DNA of 10,116 nt from Methylopumilus sp036745495 (GTDB taxonomy: Bacteria > Pseudomonadota > Gammaproteobacteria > Burkholderiales > Methylophilaceae), in the NCBI GenBank assembly GCA_036745495.1, contig DAIOGA010000027.1, positions 1-10,116 of the forward strand, given 5' to 3'. The translations under genes were made by a program, and so were the position numbers. The notes beneath the pieces were generated by a model. That model was not told where the DNA came from. It saw only the letters and a list, made by a program, of their open reading frames with translations, and made no database searches. Positions within the stretch are counted from its first letter, which is position 1. Every line of letters starts with the position of its first letter. This document shows positions 1 to 7,231 of the stretch, in pieces.

Positions 1-1082
1 TCATTACCTTCAATATCAATACGTCTTACATAAACTTTTCTTCCAGGATCAACAAAGAATGTGAACGAAGCTGTGTGCTCTTCTTTGTTAATTTCTGGAA
101 TGGCATTAACGTTTGAAAACGCAAAACCATCGTTACCTAAACGACCATTCATGGCTTTGGTTGATTCGGTAATTTTTTCACGATTAAAAATATCGTCTTT
201 TTTAATTTTAATTAAATTTTGTAACTCACTTTCAGGGACTTGCTGAAGATCGCCTGCAAGCTTCACGTCTGAAACTTTGTATTTTGGGCCCTCTGAAATA
301 TTGATCGTAATATAAACATCTTCTTTATCAGGGGTAATAGAAACCTGAGTTGAATCAATCGAAAATTCTAAGTACCCACGATTCATATAAAAAGATTTCA
401 GCTTTTCTAGATCGGAAGTTAATTTTTGTTTTGAATACTGATCGTCTTTGTACCACCAAGATAACCAGTTAGTCGTTTTTAATTCAAACTCTGAGGTAAT
501 GTCTGATTTGTTATAAAGCTGATTTCCTACTACGTTAATTTCTTTGATACGGGAGACAATACCCTCCTCAATATCAAATCGAATAGCTACTCTGTTTCTT
601 TCCAAGGGGGAAGCGGAAGTTTTAACAGTAGCTGTATATTTACCTTGTGCTAAATATTGTTTTTTTATTTCTTGTTCAGCAAATTCTAATTTAGATTTGT
701 CATAAATTTGTCCTTCGGCAAGACCTATGCCTTTCATGCCTTCTTTTAACTTATCAGATTGAAATGCTTTATTACCTGAAAACTGAATATCGGCGATAGA
801 GGGTCTCTCTTGAACGGTTATAAGAAGAATGTTTTGATCGGCTTCTATACGGACATCTTTAAAAAAACCTGTACGATAAAGAGACTTGATAGCCTCAGAC
901 GATTTATCTTCAGTCATCGTGTCACCAACTTGTACGGGCAGATAATTAAATACCGTACCTGGCTCAGTCCTTTGAAGACCTTCAATTTTAATATCTTTGA
1001 TGACAAAAGGCTCCATAGCAAAGGCTGCTACAGAAAGAATGAGGAGTGAAATGAATAAAGCTAGTTTAGATCTTAAAGTCAT
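1..1082 (-). CDS. bamA: Outer membrane protein assembly factor BamA, N-terminal part (C-terminus lies beyond the window)
   Basis: BamA is the central subunit of the BAM complex, which folds and inserts beta-barrel proteins into the outer membrane. Reading leftward from ATG at 1082, the first 360 codons are present and the frame is open to the window edge. Residues 1-22 form a signal peptide: a short basic start, a hydrophobic core, and AFA just before the mature start at MEPF. POTRA 1 follows with FVIKDIKIEGLQRT at about residue 26. Four complete POTRA repeats appear to fit, and the visible part stops at VYVRRIDIEGN, the beginning of POTRA 5. The transmembrane barrel is outside the window. 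The start shares one base with the rseP stop (TAATG), and an AGGAAG ribosome-binding site lies at 1086-1091. It is the last visible gene of the minus-strand cluster; in relatives skp and lpxD usually follow, which cannot be checked here. Confidence 0.96.
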   Translation of the reverse strand, partial: MTLRSKLALFISLLILSVAAFAMEPFVIKDIKIEGLQRTEPGTVFNYLPVQVGDTMTEDKSSEAIKSLYRTGFFKDVRIEADQNILLITVQERPSIADIQFSGNKAFQSDKLKEGMKGIGLAEGQIYDKSKLEFAEQEIKKQYLAQGKYTATVKTSASPLERNRVAIRFDIEEGIVSRIKEINVVGNQLYNKSDITSEFELKTTNWLSWWYKDDQYSKQKLTSDLEKLKSFYMNRGYLEFSIDSTQVSITPDKEDVYITINISEGPKYKVSDVKLAGDLQQVPESELQNLIKIKKDDIFNREKITESTKAMNGRLGNDGFAFSNVNAIPEINKEEHTASFTFFVDPGRKVYVRRIDIEGN

Positions 1083-2401
1083 TAGCTTCCTAATAGGTAT
1101 CGACAGGCGTCATTATACAACGCAATTGCAGTAAGTAAACCCAAAATTAACATCCCAACCCTTTGACTTATCATCATTTTTTTATTTGACAAAGGCTTAC
1201 CTATAACGAACTCAAAAAGATAAAAAGCTAAATGACCCCCATCTAATAATGGAATAGGCAATAGATTCAATATCCCAATATTTAAGCTAATTAATCCAAT
1301 GAATTGAATGTAAGGAAAAATGCCTTCTAAAAATGATGAAGACGCCATATGAGCTATAGCCAAAGGGCCGCCCAAATCCTTTAAGTCAGCTTTTTGGACA
1401 AATAGATTCTTGAATGTCGTCAAAGTTAGATTAAAAAAGGTATAAGTTTGGATGAATGATTTTTTAATTGAATCCCCAAAGGTACGCTTTACTTCAACCA
1501 AATGAGCTTTAATCAGATCTTCATCATAACCCAATGCAACACCAATTCTTTTTTTATCGATTTTACTTTCAAATAATTCTTTATCTATATGAATAGATTG
1601 AATAATATTTTCTCTTTTTATAGTTAAATCGTAAGATTTTAACCAATGATTTTGAATGTTAACGACTAAATCTGGAATATTTTTAATAGGGATTTGATCT
1701 ACCATAACTATTTGATCATGGATTCTTAATCCTATTTTTTCAGCAATACTCCCAACTTCTATTGATTGAACTAAAATGGGAAGGCCGTATGGAAAAATTT
1801 TAATTTCATCCGTCCATAAAAGATTTTTAATATGGATAAGCTGACCTTCACGCGAAAAATGTACGTCTTGAAATGCTTGATTATGGCCCTTTACTGAAAT
1901 ATCCAAATCTTCTAAAGATTTGATCTCAGCCCCATCAAGCATTACGATTTCATCCCCTGCTCTAAGTCCTTTTTGATAAGCTTCGCTAGATAGAGGAAGA
2001 TCGCTAATTAATGGCTTAATTTGAAGTGAGCCATGCATATAGATAAAGCAAAAAATAAAGATACCCAAAATTATATTGATCAAGGGCCCTGCAGCAACAA
2101 CAAGAAAACGTTTAATCAGAGATTGGCGATTAAATGCTCGCTTAATGTCGGTTTTTTTAATTCTTTCGCTTGGTTCTATATTATTTTCATCAAGAAGCTT
2201 TACATACCCGCCTAAGGGAATAGAAGATATAACGAATGCGGTTTGATCTTTACCAAGTCGAAAGGTAAAAAGGGGCTTGCCAAATCCAATCGAGAACTTT
2301 AATACCTTGACGTTGCACCATCGAGCCATCTGAAAATGGCCGAATTCATGAATGCCTACAATAATACTTATAGTGAGAATAAAGACAAGAAAGGTTGTCA
2401 T
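1082..2401 (-). CDS. rseP: RIP metalloprotease RseP (site-2 protease)
   Basis: This is an inner-membrane zinc protease that cuts transmembrane segments. Its known targets in relatives are the anti-sigma factor RseA (releasing sigma E) and leftover signal peptides. The 439-residue product is close to the family's usual length of about 450. The zinc-binding HEFGH is at residues 18-22 in the first membrane helix, and the third ligand is Asp387 in NLLPIPLLDGGH near the C-terminus. AAGPLINIILGIFIF at about residues 103-117 is the second membrane segment. Two PDZ-like domains follow, at roughly 125-200 and 205-285; the second contains VGSIAEKIGLRIHDQI. LGGPLAIA (343-350) is the conserved segment before the third helix, and a last helix lies at about 415-430. 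The ATG at 2399-2401 overlaps the dxr stop by one base and has no clear Shine-Dalgarno sequence, so translation probably depends on ribosomes finishing dxr. No RseA gene is visible here. Confidence 0.96.
   Translation of the reverse strand: MTTFLVFILTISIIVGIHEFGHFQMARWCNVKVLKFSIGFGKPLFTFRLGKDQTAFVISSIPLGGYVKLLDENNIEPSERIKKTDIKRAFNRQSLIKRFLVVAAGPLINIILGIFIFCFIYMHGSLQIKPLISDLPLSSEAYQKGLRAGDEIVMLDGAEIKSLEDLDISVKGHNQAFQDVHFSREGQLIHIKNLLWTDEIKIFPYGLPILVQSIEVGSIAEKIGLRIHDQIVMVDQIPIKNIPDLVVNIQNHWLKSYDLTIKRENIIQSIHIDKELFESKIDKKRIGVALGYDEDLIKAHLVEVKRTFGDSIKKSFIQTYTFFNLTLTTFKNLFVQKADLKDLGGPLAIAHMASSSFLEGIFPYIQFIGLISLNIGILNLLPIPLLDGGHLAFYLFEFVIGKPLSNKKMMISQRVGMLILGLLTAIALYNDACRYLLGS
1086..1091 (-). promoter_or_regulatory. 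Ribosome-binding site of bamA
   Basis: AGGAAG on the minus strand lies inside the last codons of rseP, a few bases before the bamA ATG. It supports that start. It is a better site than those of dxr, uppS or cdsA, so bamA may be translated partly independently of rseP. Confidence 0.6.
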
Positions 2402-3585
2402 TAGCTTAGTTTACGGCTGTCAATCCATTTAAGTGCAAGATAACGCGTCTTTTTATCTATATCCAAAACCGTATCAATAGAATCTATAGATTGAGATTTT
2501 ATTGTGTCCATACAAAATTCGATTAACTCTGCAATTTGATTAAATGCGATAGATTCATTTAGAAAGGCATCTACAGCAACTTCATTGGCGGCATTAAGTA
2601 TCGTTGGAGCATTTTGACCCATGTCCAAAGCTTTGTAAGCCAATCCAAGACAAGGAAATCTATTTAAATCAGGCGCTTCAAAATCAAGTTTTTTCGTTTT
2701 TATAAGATCTAGTCCTAATACTCCGGATTCAATTCTTTCTGGGTGACTTAAGGCATAAGCAATGGGAGTTCGCATATCCGGATTACCTAACTGAGCTAGC
2801 GTACTTCCATCAATATATTCAACGAGTGAATGAATAATACTTTGAGGATGAATAATTACTTCAATATCTGATGCTGGAATATCAAACAACCAAAAGGCCT
2901 CAATAATTTCCAATCCTTTATTCATCATAGTTGCGGAATCGATTGTAATCTTTTTGCCCATAACCCAATTGGGATGTCGTAAAGCTTCTTTGGGTGTCAC
3001 GTGAAGCAACTGTTCTTCAGAAAATGTCCTAAAAGGCCCCCCAGATGCAGTCAGTAAAATTTTTCTGATGCCATTTGATTTGTAATTCAATTTTTTATTT
3101 TGTGGCAAAACTTGCAAAATTGCATTGTGTTCACTATCAATCGGTATCAAAGTTGCCTTTGAATGATTTACAGCTTTAACAAACAACTCTCCCGCCATCA
3201 CAAGCGTTTCTTTGTTAGCTAATAAAATCTTTTTTCCACTATTTGCAGCAGCCATGGTGGGTTTAAGGCCAGCCGCTCCGACAATCGCTGAAATTACAGT
3301 GTTTGTACTTTCATGAGAAGCAAGCCAATCAATAGATTCATCACCTTCCAATACAATTGTTTTTGAATTTGATATAAGAAGGTTTTGCTTTAATTGTTGA
3401 TTCGCGTCTTGATTTAAAGCAACAGCATAATGAGGCTCAAACTCCAAACATTGTTGTGTCAGCAGATCTACATTTTTATTTGCTGTCAGCGCAAAAACTT
3501 TATATTTTTCTTTGTGAAGTTTTATGACTTGAAGAGCATTACATCCAATGCTTCCAGTTGAACCTAGTATTACAATATTTTCCAA
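2401..3585 (-). CDS. dxr: 1-deoxy-D-xylulose 5-phosphate reductoisomerase
   Basis: The enzyme converts DXP to 2-C-methyl-D-erythritol 4-phosphate using NADPH and Mn2+ or Mg2+, the committed step of the MEP isoprenoid pathway. The 394-residue product has the NADPH-binding GSTGSIG at residues 8-14, LLANKETLVMAGE at 121-133, the metal ligands Asp150 and Glu152 in PIDSEHNA, and Glu226 in MMNKGLEIIEAFWLF. All expected catalytic residues are present. The start is TTG at 3583-3585. The codon immediately before it in the same frame is the cdsA stop TAA, and any later start would cut into the nucleotide-binding loop, so TTG is the only sensible choice. There is only a weak purine stretch upstream, suggesting coupling to cdsA. 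Its stop overlaps the rseP start (TAATG). Its pathway supplies the substrate of UppS, two genes upstream. Confidence 0.97.
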   Translation of the reverse strand: MENIVILGSTGSIGCNALQVIKLHKEKYKVFALTANKNVDLLTQQCLEFEPHYAVALNQDANQQLKQNLLISNSKTIVLEGDESIDWLASHESTNTVISAIVGAAGLKPTMAAANSGKKILLANKETLVMAGELFVKAVNHSKATLIPIDSEHNAILQVLPQNKKLNYKSNGIRKILLTASGGPFRTFSEEQLLHVTPKEALRHPNWVMGKKITIDSATMMNKGLEIIEAFWLFDIPASDIEVIIHPQSIIHSLVEYIDGSTLAQLGNPDMRTPIAYALSHPERIESGVLGLDLIKTKKLDFEAPDLNRFPCLGLAYKALDMGQNAPTILNAANEVAVDAFLNESIAFNQIAELIEFCMDTIKSQSIDSIDTVLDIDKKTRYLALKWIDSRKLS

Positions 3586-4386
3586 TTAAATTATTTTTCC
3601 AAAAAAAGCAGGCGACATAAGGATTAAGGTAGCAAGAGGAAGGCTGGAGCAAAGGCTGTCTATGCGATCAAGAACGCCACCATGCCCAGGAATTAGATCG
3701 CCGCTATCTTTAACTTTAGCCATTCGTTTTATGTATGACTCAAATAAGTCGCCTTCAACACTTAAGATTAAAATTAAATTAAAAAACAAAATAGAGATAT
3801 AAGAGTTAACAAAACCATAATAAGTCATGACAATCGAAAATAACGAAACGACAAATAGCGCTCCTACGAAACCTTCCCATGTTTTACCTGGACTAATAGA
3901 TGGCGCAAGCTTTCTTTTTCCAAACTGCTTACCAAAAAAATAAGCGCCAGAATCTGCAAGCCAAATAGTGGTTAAAACAAGAAGGACAACCCAGGGACTC
4001 AATTCAATTAAATAATTCAAAGAAATAATCAGTGGCATGACTAAAACCCAGCCAATAAGTGAACTAAAAAAGAAGTTTTTTAAATTGATTTTAAATATTA
4101 AAAATAAAGGCGCGATGCATACCCAAAAAACTGAGGCTATCAAAAGGATGAATCTTGAATCTTCGTAATTAAGATATTTATCTATAAAATAAATTAAAGC
4201 TAAAGAGATTGCTAAAAAAATCTTTTTTTCATGGGATTTAAAATACATAAGCTTTGACCATTCATAAAGAGCCAATAGCGAAGGAATATAGATCACAAAA
4301 GAAAAATATCTTCCTGAAAATAGAAACATAGAAGATAAAAAAACTATAAGCATCACGAGTGCAGAAAGAATTCGAGATATCAACAT
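3586..4386 (-). CDS. cdsA: Phosphatidate cytidylyltransferase (CDP-diacylglycerol synthase)
   Basis: This integral membrane enzyme makes CDP-diacylglycerol from phosphatidic acid and CTP, the branch point for all bacterial phospholipids. The 266-residue protein is hydrophobic throughout, with roughly seven or eight membrane segments. The conserved cytosolic motif WLADSGAYFFGKQFGKRKL (residues 142-160) is followed by SPGKTWEGFVG. The family signature lies at about 217-243, containing KDSGDLIPGHGGVLDRID with its metal-binding aspartates. One oddity is SVEGDLFES at about 209-217, where most relatives have an uncharged residue in place of the Glu; this is recalled from the family and not aligned. 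The ATG at 4384-4386 directly abuts the uppS stop TAA, and its own TAA directly abuts the TTG of dxr, all in one reading frame. No good ribosome-binding site is visible. Confidence 0.96.
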   Translation of the reverse strand: MLISRILSALVMLIVFLSSMFLFSGRYFSFVIYIPSLLALYEWSKLMYFKSHEKKIFLAISLALIYFIDKYLNYEDSRFILLIASVFWVCIAPLFLIFKINLKNFFFSSLIGWVLVMPLIISLNYLIELSPWVVLLVLTTIWLADSGAYFFGKQFGKRKLAPSISPGKTWEGFVGALFVVSLFSIVMTYYGFVNSYISILFFNLILILSVEGDLFESYIKRMAKVKDSGDLIPGHGGVLDRIDSLCSSLPLATLILMSPAFFGKII

Positions 4387-4884
4387 TTACAATTGCTCGC
4401 TTGTTTTACCATATCGTCGCTCTCTCTTTTGAAATTCAATAAGCGCAGTCATAAAAGCCTTTTCATTAAAATCAGGCCATAATGTTTCAGTAAAGTAGAG
4501 TTCGGTATATGAAAACTGCCAGATTAAAAAATTACTAATGCGTTTTTCACCGCCAGTTCTTATTAAAAAATCAGGGTCTGGTGCGAAATTCAAAGAAAGA
4601 TTTTGTATAAGATGCTTTTGGGTAAATGATTTTTTGAAATGATTTTTTTTTCGAAATTCATTTACCGCATTCACAATATCCCATCTTCCACCATAATTAA
4701 TTGCAATNNNNNNNNNNNNNNNNNNNNNNNNNNNNNNNNNNNNNNNNNNNNNNNNNNNNNNNNNNNNNNNNNNNNNNNNNNNNNNNNNNNNNNNNNNNNN
4801 NNNNNNNTCCATGATAATAGCAATATGTTGAGGTTTTTCTACTAATACGTCTTGCGCTTGTAATGAACGAAAGAAATTAAACAC
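4387..4884 (-). CDS. uppS: Undecaprenyl diphosphate synthase, interrupted by an assembly gap
   Basis: UppS is a cytosolic cis-prenyltransferase that extends farnesyl diphosphate with isopentenyl units to C55, the carrier for peptidoglycan and surface polysaccharides. The 25 residues before the gap end in HIAIIM, which in relatives is immediately followed by the catalytic Asp in DGNGRW; that residue is lost in the N run. After the gap the protein resumes at IAINYGGRWDIV and contains FLIRTGGEKRISNFLIW, the pyrophosphate-binding segment, then SYTELYF with the Mg2+-binding Glu, and the end at QKRERRYG. Against E. coli UppS about 115 residues should lie between the flanks, but 100 N allow only about 34, so the real gene is about 245 bases longer than shown. 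The start is GTG at 4882-4884, overlapping the frr stop (TAGTG). The gene is probably intact in the organism. Confidence 0.93.
   Translation of the reverse strand: MFNFFRSLQAQDVLVEKPQHIAIIMXXXXXXXXXXXXXXXXXXXXXXXXXXXXXXXXXXIAINYGGRWDIVNAVNEFRKKNHFKKSFTQKHLIQNLSLNFAPDPDFLIRTGGEKRISNFLIWQFSYTELYFTETLWPDFNEKAFMTALIEFQKRERRYGKTSEQL
4708..4807. other. Assembly gap of 100 N inside uppS
   Basis: Exactly 100 undetermined bases, the usual placeholder for a gap of unknown size. Comparison with the expected UppS length suggests that about 345 bases are really missing here. The frame appears open across the gap, but that says nothing about the true sequence. Confidence 0.97.
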
Positions 4885-5441
4885 TAAATAGCGAGTAATT
4901 CAGATTCTTTTAACTGGAGAAGCTTATCGATTTCAGCGATAAATTTGTCTGTGATTTTTTGTACATCATCTTGCGATCTTCGCTCTTCATCCTCGCTAAT
5001 TTCTTTCTCTTTGAGAGATTTTTTTAATGAATCATTTGCATCGCGTCTGATATTTCGAATTGCGACTTTTGCTGATTCAGCTTCTGTGCGCACAACTTTT
5101 ATCAAATCTTTTCTTCGTTCTTCGGTGAGTGTTGGCATTGGGACGCGAATGAGATCGCCAGATGTCGCAGGATTCAAACCAAGATCACTATCGCGAATTG
5201 CTTTCTCAACCTTAGCAACCATACTTTTTTCATAAGGCTGCACATTAATTGTTTTTGCATCACCTAAATTGACACCAGCAACCTGATTGATAGGTACCAT
5301 TGATCCATAATAATCAATGAGGATGTGATCAAGAAGGCCTGTGTGTGCTCTACCCGTTCTAATTTTTGCAAGATCAGACTTAAATGAGTCTAAAGATTTT
5401 TGCATTTTTTCATTTACATTTGTTTTGATTGCTTCAGTCAT
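4884..5441 (-). CDS. frr: Ribosome recycling factor
   Basis: RRF acts with EF-G to split the post-termination ribosome from mRNA in the cytosol. The 185-residue product matches the standard family length exactly. Domain I is the long three-helix bundle formed by about residues 1-30 and 105-185, with the conserved KIRTGRAH at 26-33 and the basic AIRNIRRDAND at 127-137, which includes Arg132, the position essential in E. coli RRF. Domain II (about 31-104) contains INVQPYEKSM and GLNPATSGDLIRVPMP. The ATG at 5439-5441 has a good AGAGGA site five bases upstream, so this start is firm. It follows pyrH by 15 bases, and its TAG stop shares a base with the GTG of uppS. Confidence 0.98.
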   Translation of the reverse strand: MTEAIKTNVNEKMQKSLDSFKSDLAKIRTGRAHTGLLDHILIDYYGSMVPINQVAGVNLGDAKTINVQPYEKSMVAKVEKAIRDSDLGLNPATSGDLIRVPMPTLTEERRKDLIKVVRTEAESAKVAIRNIRRDANDSLKKSLKEKEISEDEERRSQDDVQKITDKFIAEIDKLLQLKESELLAI

Positions 5442-5446
5442 TACAG

Positions 5447-5452
5447 TCCTCT
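5447..5452 (-). promoter_or_regulatory. Ribosome-binding site of frr
   Basis: AGAGGA on the minus strand, five bases before the frr ATG, within the 15-base space between pyrH and frr. It is one of the strongest sites in the cluster. Confidence 0.7.
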
Positions 5453-5456
5453 TTAA

Positions 5457-6182
5457 TCAATGAACATTAGGCATCACGAGGGTGCCTTCATTTTGTCCTA
5501 ATAAAATATTTTTAAGTGCTCCGGATTTAAATATATTAAATACTGCGATAGGTAATTGTTGATCTCGACATAAAGTAAGCGCTGTAGCATCCATCACTTT
5601 TAAATCTTTTTGAATAGCTTCATCAAAACTTACAACTTCATAACGCTTTGCTTTTGGATTTTTTTTAGGGTCTTCTGAATAGATTCCATCTACTTTAGTA
5701 GCTTTAATCATAATATCAGCATTCATTTCAACCCCGCGTAAAGCTGCAGCTGTATCGGTTGTAAAAAATGGATTGCCAGTGCCAGCAGCAAAAATAACGA
5801 CTTTACCTTCTTCTAAGTAACGCATTGCTTTACCTCGAATATAAGGCTCAACAACTTGTTCTATATTAAGCGCTGATTGAACACGAGCTATAATGCCTGC
5901 ATGTTTCATTGCGTCTTGAAGTGCTAAAGCATTCATGACTGTTGCCATCATGCCCATATAATCAGCAGTTGCTCTATCCATCCCTGCAGCGCCCAGCGCA
6001 ACACCTCTAAATATATTGCCTCCGCCGATCACAATACCTATTTGAACTTTTAAATCGAGCGCCTCTTTAATTTCCTGAACAACATTCGAAATGGTATGTT
6101 GATTAATGCCAAAAGGATCTTCACCCATAAGGGCTTCACCTGAAATTTTTAGTAAAACTCTTTTGTATGCGGATCGCGTCAT
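5457..6182 (-). CDS. pyrH: Uridylate kinase (UMP kinase)
   Basis: PyrH phosphorylates UMP to UDP with ATP, feeding UTP and CTP synthesis; in bacteria it is a hexamer of the amino-acid-kinase fold, activated by GTP and inhibited by UTP. The 241-residue product is of family length. Visible landmarks are KISGEALMG (residues 12-20), the glycine-rich GIVIGGGNIFRG (49-60), DYMGMMATVMNALALQDA (74-91), GTGNPFFTTDTAA (134-146) and KATKVDGIYSEDPKKNP (160-176). The ATG at 6180-6182 gives the usual N-terminus, but the bases before it (ACAAAAATT) form no recognisable ribosome-binding site. A hairpin terminator separates it from tsf, so it may head a separate transcription unit running to bamA, yet no convincing promoter is visible in the 40-odd bases between terminator and start. 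Confidence 0.98.
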   Translation of the reverse strand: MTRSAYKRVLLKISGEALMGEDPFGINQHTISNVVQEIKEALDLKVQIGIVIGGGNIFRGVALGAAGMDRATADYMGMMATVMNALALQDAMKHAGIIARVQSALNIEQVVEPYIRGKAMRYLEEGKVVIFAAGTGNPFFTTDTAAALRGVEMNADIMIKATKVDGIYSEDPKKNPKAKRYEVVSFDEAIQKDLKVMDATALTLCRDQQLPIAVFNIFKSGALKNILLGQNEGTLVMPNVH

Positions 6183-6224
6183 AATTTTTGTTAAAGTTTA
6201 ACGTATTTTTAAACTAGAAGACAT

Positions 6225-6257
6225 AAAAAAAGGATTGTATAAATCATACAATCCTTT
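6225..6257 (-). terminator. Rho-independent terminator after tsf
   Basis: On the minus strand, AAAGGATTGTAT pairs perfectly over 12 bp with ATACAATCCTTT (arms 6246-6257 and 6229-6240) around a 5-base loop. A run of seven T on that strand, three of them inside the stem, ends it. The structure begins 16 bases after the tsf stop and is correctly oriented to end rpsB-tsf transcripts. It may be partial, letting some transcription continue into pyrH. Confidence 0.85.
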
Positions 6258-6273
6258 ATAAGCTCTTTCTTAA

Positions 6274-7149
6274 TTAAACCTTTGCTGCTGCTGCGACCTC
6301 TGCGGCATAGTCTACAACTGCTTTTTCTATGCCCTCACCTACAGAATAAATGCTAAATGCATTAATTGTTGCATTGTTGGCTTTCAATAATTGCTCAATA
6401 GTTACTTTATCGTCTTTTACGAAAGGTTGATTTAACAACGTAACTTCTTTGAGGAATTTTTGAATTGTACCTTCTGCAATTTTTTCAAGCATAGCTTCAG
6501 GCTTGCCTGCTTCTTTTGCTTTTTCAATTGCAACACGCTTTTCTACTTCAATCAATTGAGCGTCAATGCCTGATGCATTAAGTGCTTTTGGTTTATTTGC
6601 AGCAATATGCATAGCTAAATCTTTACCTAAACCATCGTCACCACCTTGAAGATCTAAAAGAACACCAATTCTTCCGCTATGAACATAGCTCACTATTTGA
6701 CCGGTTGTTTGATAGCGAATAAATCGACGTGGGGTAATGTTTTCACCAATTTTTCCTACAAGCTGAGCTCTAACCTCTTCAGCATTACCTGATGACATTG
6801 TTAAATTTGTTAAAGCATCGATATTAGCAGGATTCTTTTCATTAATAGCGCTTACAAGATCATGCGCATACTTTAGAAAGTCTTCATTTTTGGCACAGAA
6901 ATCTGTTTCTGAGTTCACTTCAAGAAGCGTTCCTGTTTTGCCATCTTTAGCTACAAAAGCAATCACAATACCCTCGGCTGCCAATCTTCCAGCAGCTTTA
7001 CTTGCTTTGTTACCGAAACGCACTCTTAGAATTTCTTCTGCACGAGCACTGTCACCATCAGCTTCTGTTAGTGCTTTTTTACAATCCATCATAGGTGCGT
7101 CTGTGCGATCACGAAGGTCTTTGACCATACTTGCGGTTATTTCTGCCAC
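6274..7149 (-). CDS. tsf: Translation elongation factor Ts
   Basis: EF-Ts is the guanine-nucleotide exchange factor that releases GDP from EF-Tu. The 291-residue product is about the usual length. The N-terminal UBA-like domain (about residues 1-55) holds ITASMVKDLRDRTDAPMMDC and KKALTEADGD. The core carries TDFCAK at 82-87, the loop whose Asp-Phe pair inserts next to the EF-Tu magnesium site (E. coli has TDFVAK). Later landmarks are GKIGENITPRR (132-142), AMHIAANKP (179-187) and the C-terminal QPFVKDD and VGEGIEK. The start is GTG at 7147-7149, supported by a strong AAGGAGT six bases upstream and by the MAEITAS N-terminus usual for the family. The gene follows rpsB by 82 bases that contain a hairpin, and a second hairpin follows it. 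Confidence 0.98.
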   Translation of the reverse strand: MAEITASMVKDLRDRTDAPMMDCKKALTEADGDSARAEEILRVRFGNKASKAAGRLAAEGIVIAFVAKDGKTGTLLEVNSETDFCAKNEDFLKYAHDLVSAINEKNPANIDALTNLTMSSGNAEEVRAQLVGKIGENITPRRFIRYQTTGQIVSYVHSGRIGVLLDLQGGDDGLGKDLAMHIAANKPKALNASGIDAQLIEVEKRVAIEKAKEAGKPEAMLEKIAEGTIQKFLKEVTLLNQPFVKDDKVTIEQLLKANNATINAFSIYSVGEGIEKAVVDYAAEVAAAAKV

Positions 7150-7155
7150 TTTGAT

Positions 7156-7162
7156 ACTCCTT
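7156..7162 (-). promoter_or_regulatory. Ribosome-binding site deciding the GTG start of tsf
   Basis: AAGGAGT on the minus strand, six bases before the GTG at 7147-7149. It is the best Shine-Dalgarno match in the window and fixes the non-ATG start. A strong site may offset the weaker start codon in this highly expressed gene. Confidence 0.75.
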
Positions 7163-7189
7163 AAATTCTGTATGATTAAACTTATTATT

Positions 7190-7214
7190 AAAAAAGGGGC
7201 ATGAAGCCCCTTTT
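7190..7214 (-). terminator. Intrinsic terminator or attenuator between rpsB and tsf
   Basis: On the minus strand, AAAAGGGGC (7206-7214) pairs with GCCCCTTTT (7192-7200) around a five-base loop, and six T in a row begin in the stem and run out of it. It lies 17 bases after the rpsB stop and ends about 40 bases before tsf. Because tsf is normally co-transcribed with rpsB and no separate tsf promoter is obvious, it is more likely to attenuate than to stop transcription fully. It could also protect the rpsB 3' end. Confidence 0.7.
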
Positions 7215-7231
7215 AAAAAATTACTTAAAAA

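Noticed and set aside
61..1049. Plus-strand open frames at 61-246 and 810-1049
   Set aside because: They are antisense to bamA, whose signal peptide and POTRA repeats are clear; the translations show no family features.
2033..2215. Small plus-strand open frame of 60 codons
   Set aside because: Antisense shadow of rseP, with no ribosome-binding site and no recognisable features.
4387..4884. uppS as a pseudogene or a genuine short variant of 165 residues
   Set aside because: The shortness comes from the 100-N placeholder; both flanks are well conserved and in the expected order.
4639..5235. Plus-strand open frames at 4639-4845 and 4945-5235
   Set aside because: The first runs through the N gap and is meaningless; the second is antisense to frr, low in complexity and rich in Ser and Arg.
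6890..7204. Plus-strand open frame of 104 codons
   Set aside because: Antisense to tsf, extending into the rpsB-tsf hairpin; it merely reflects the codon use of tsf.
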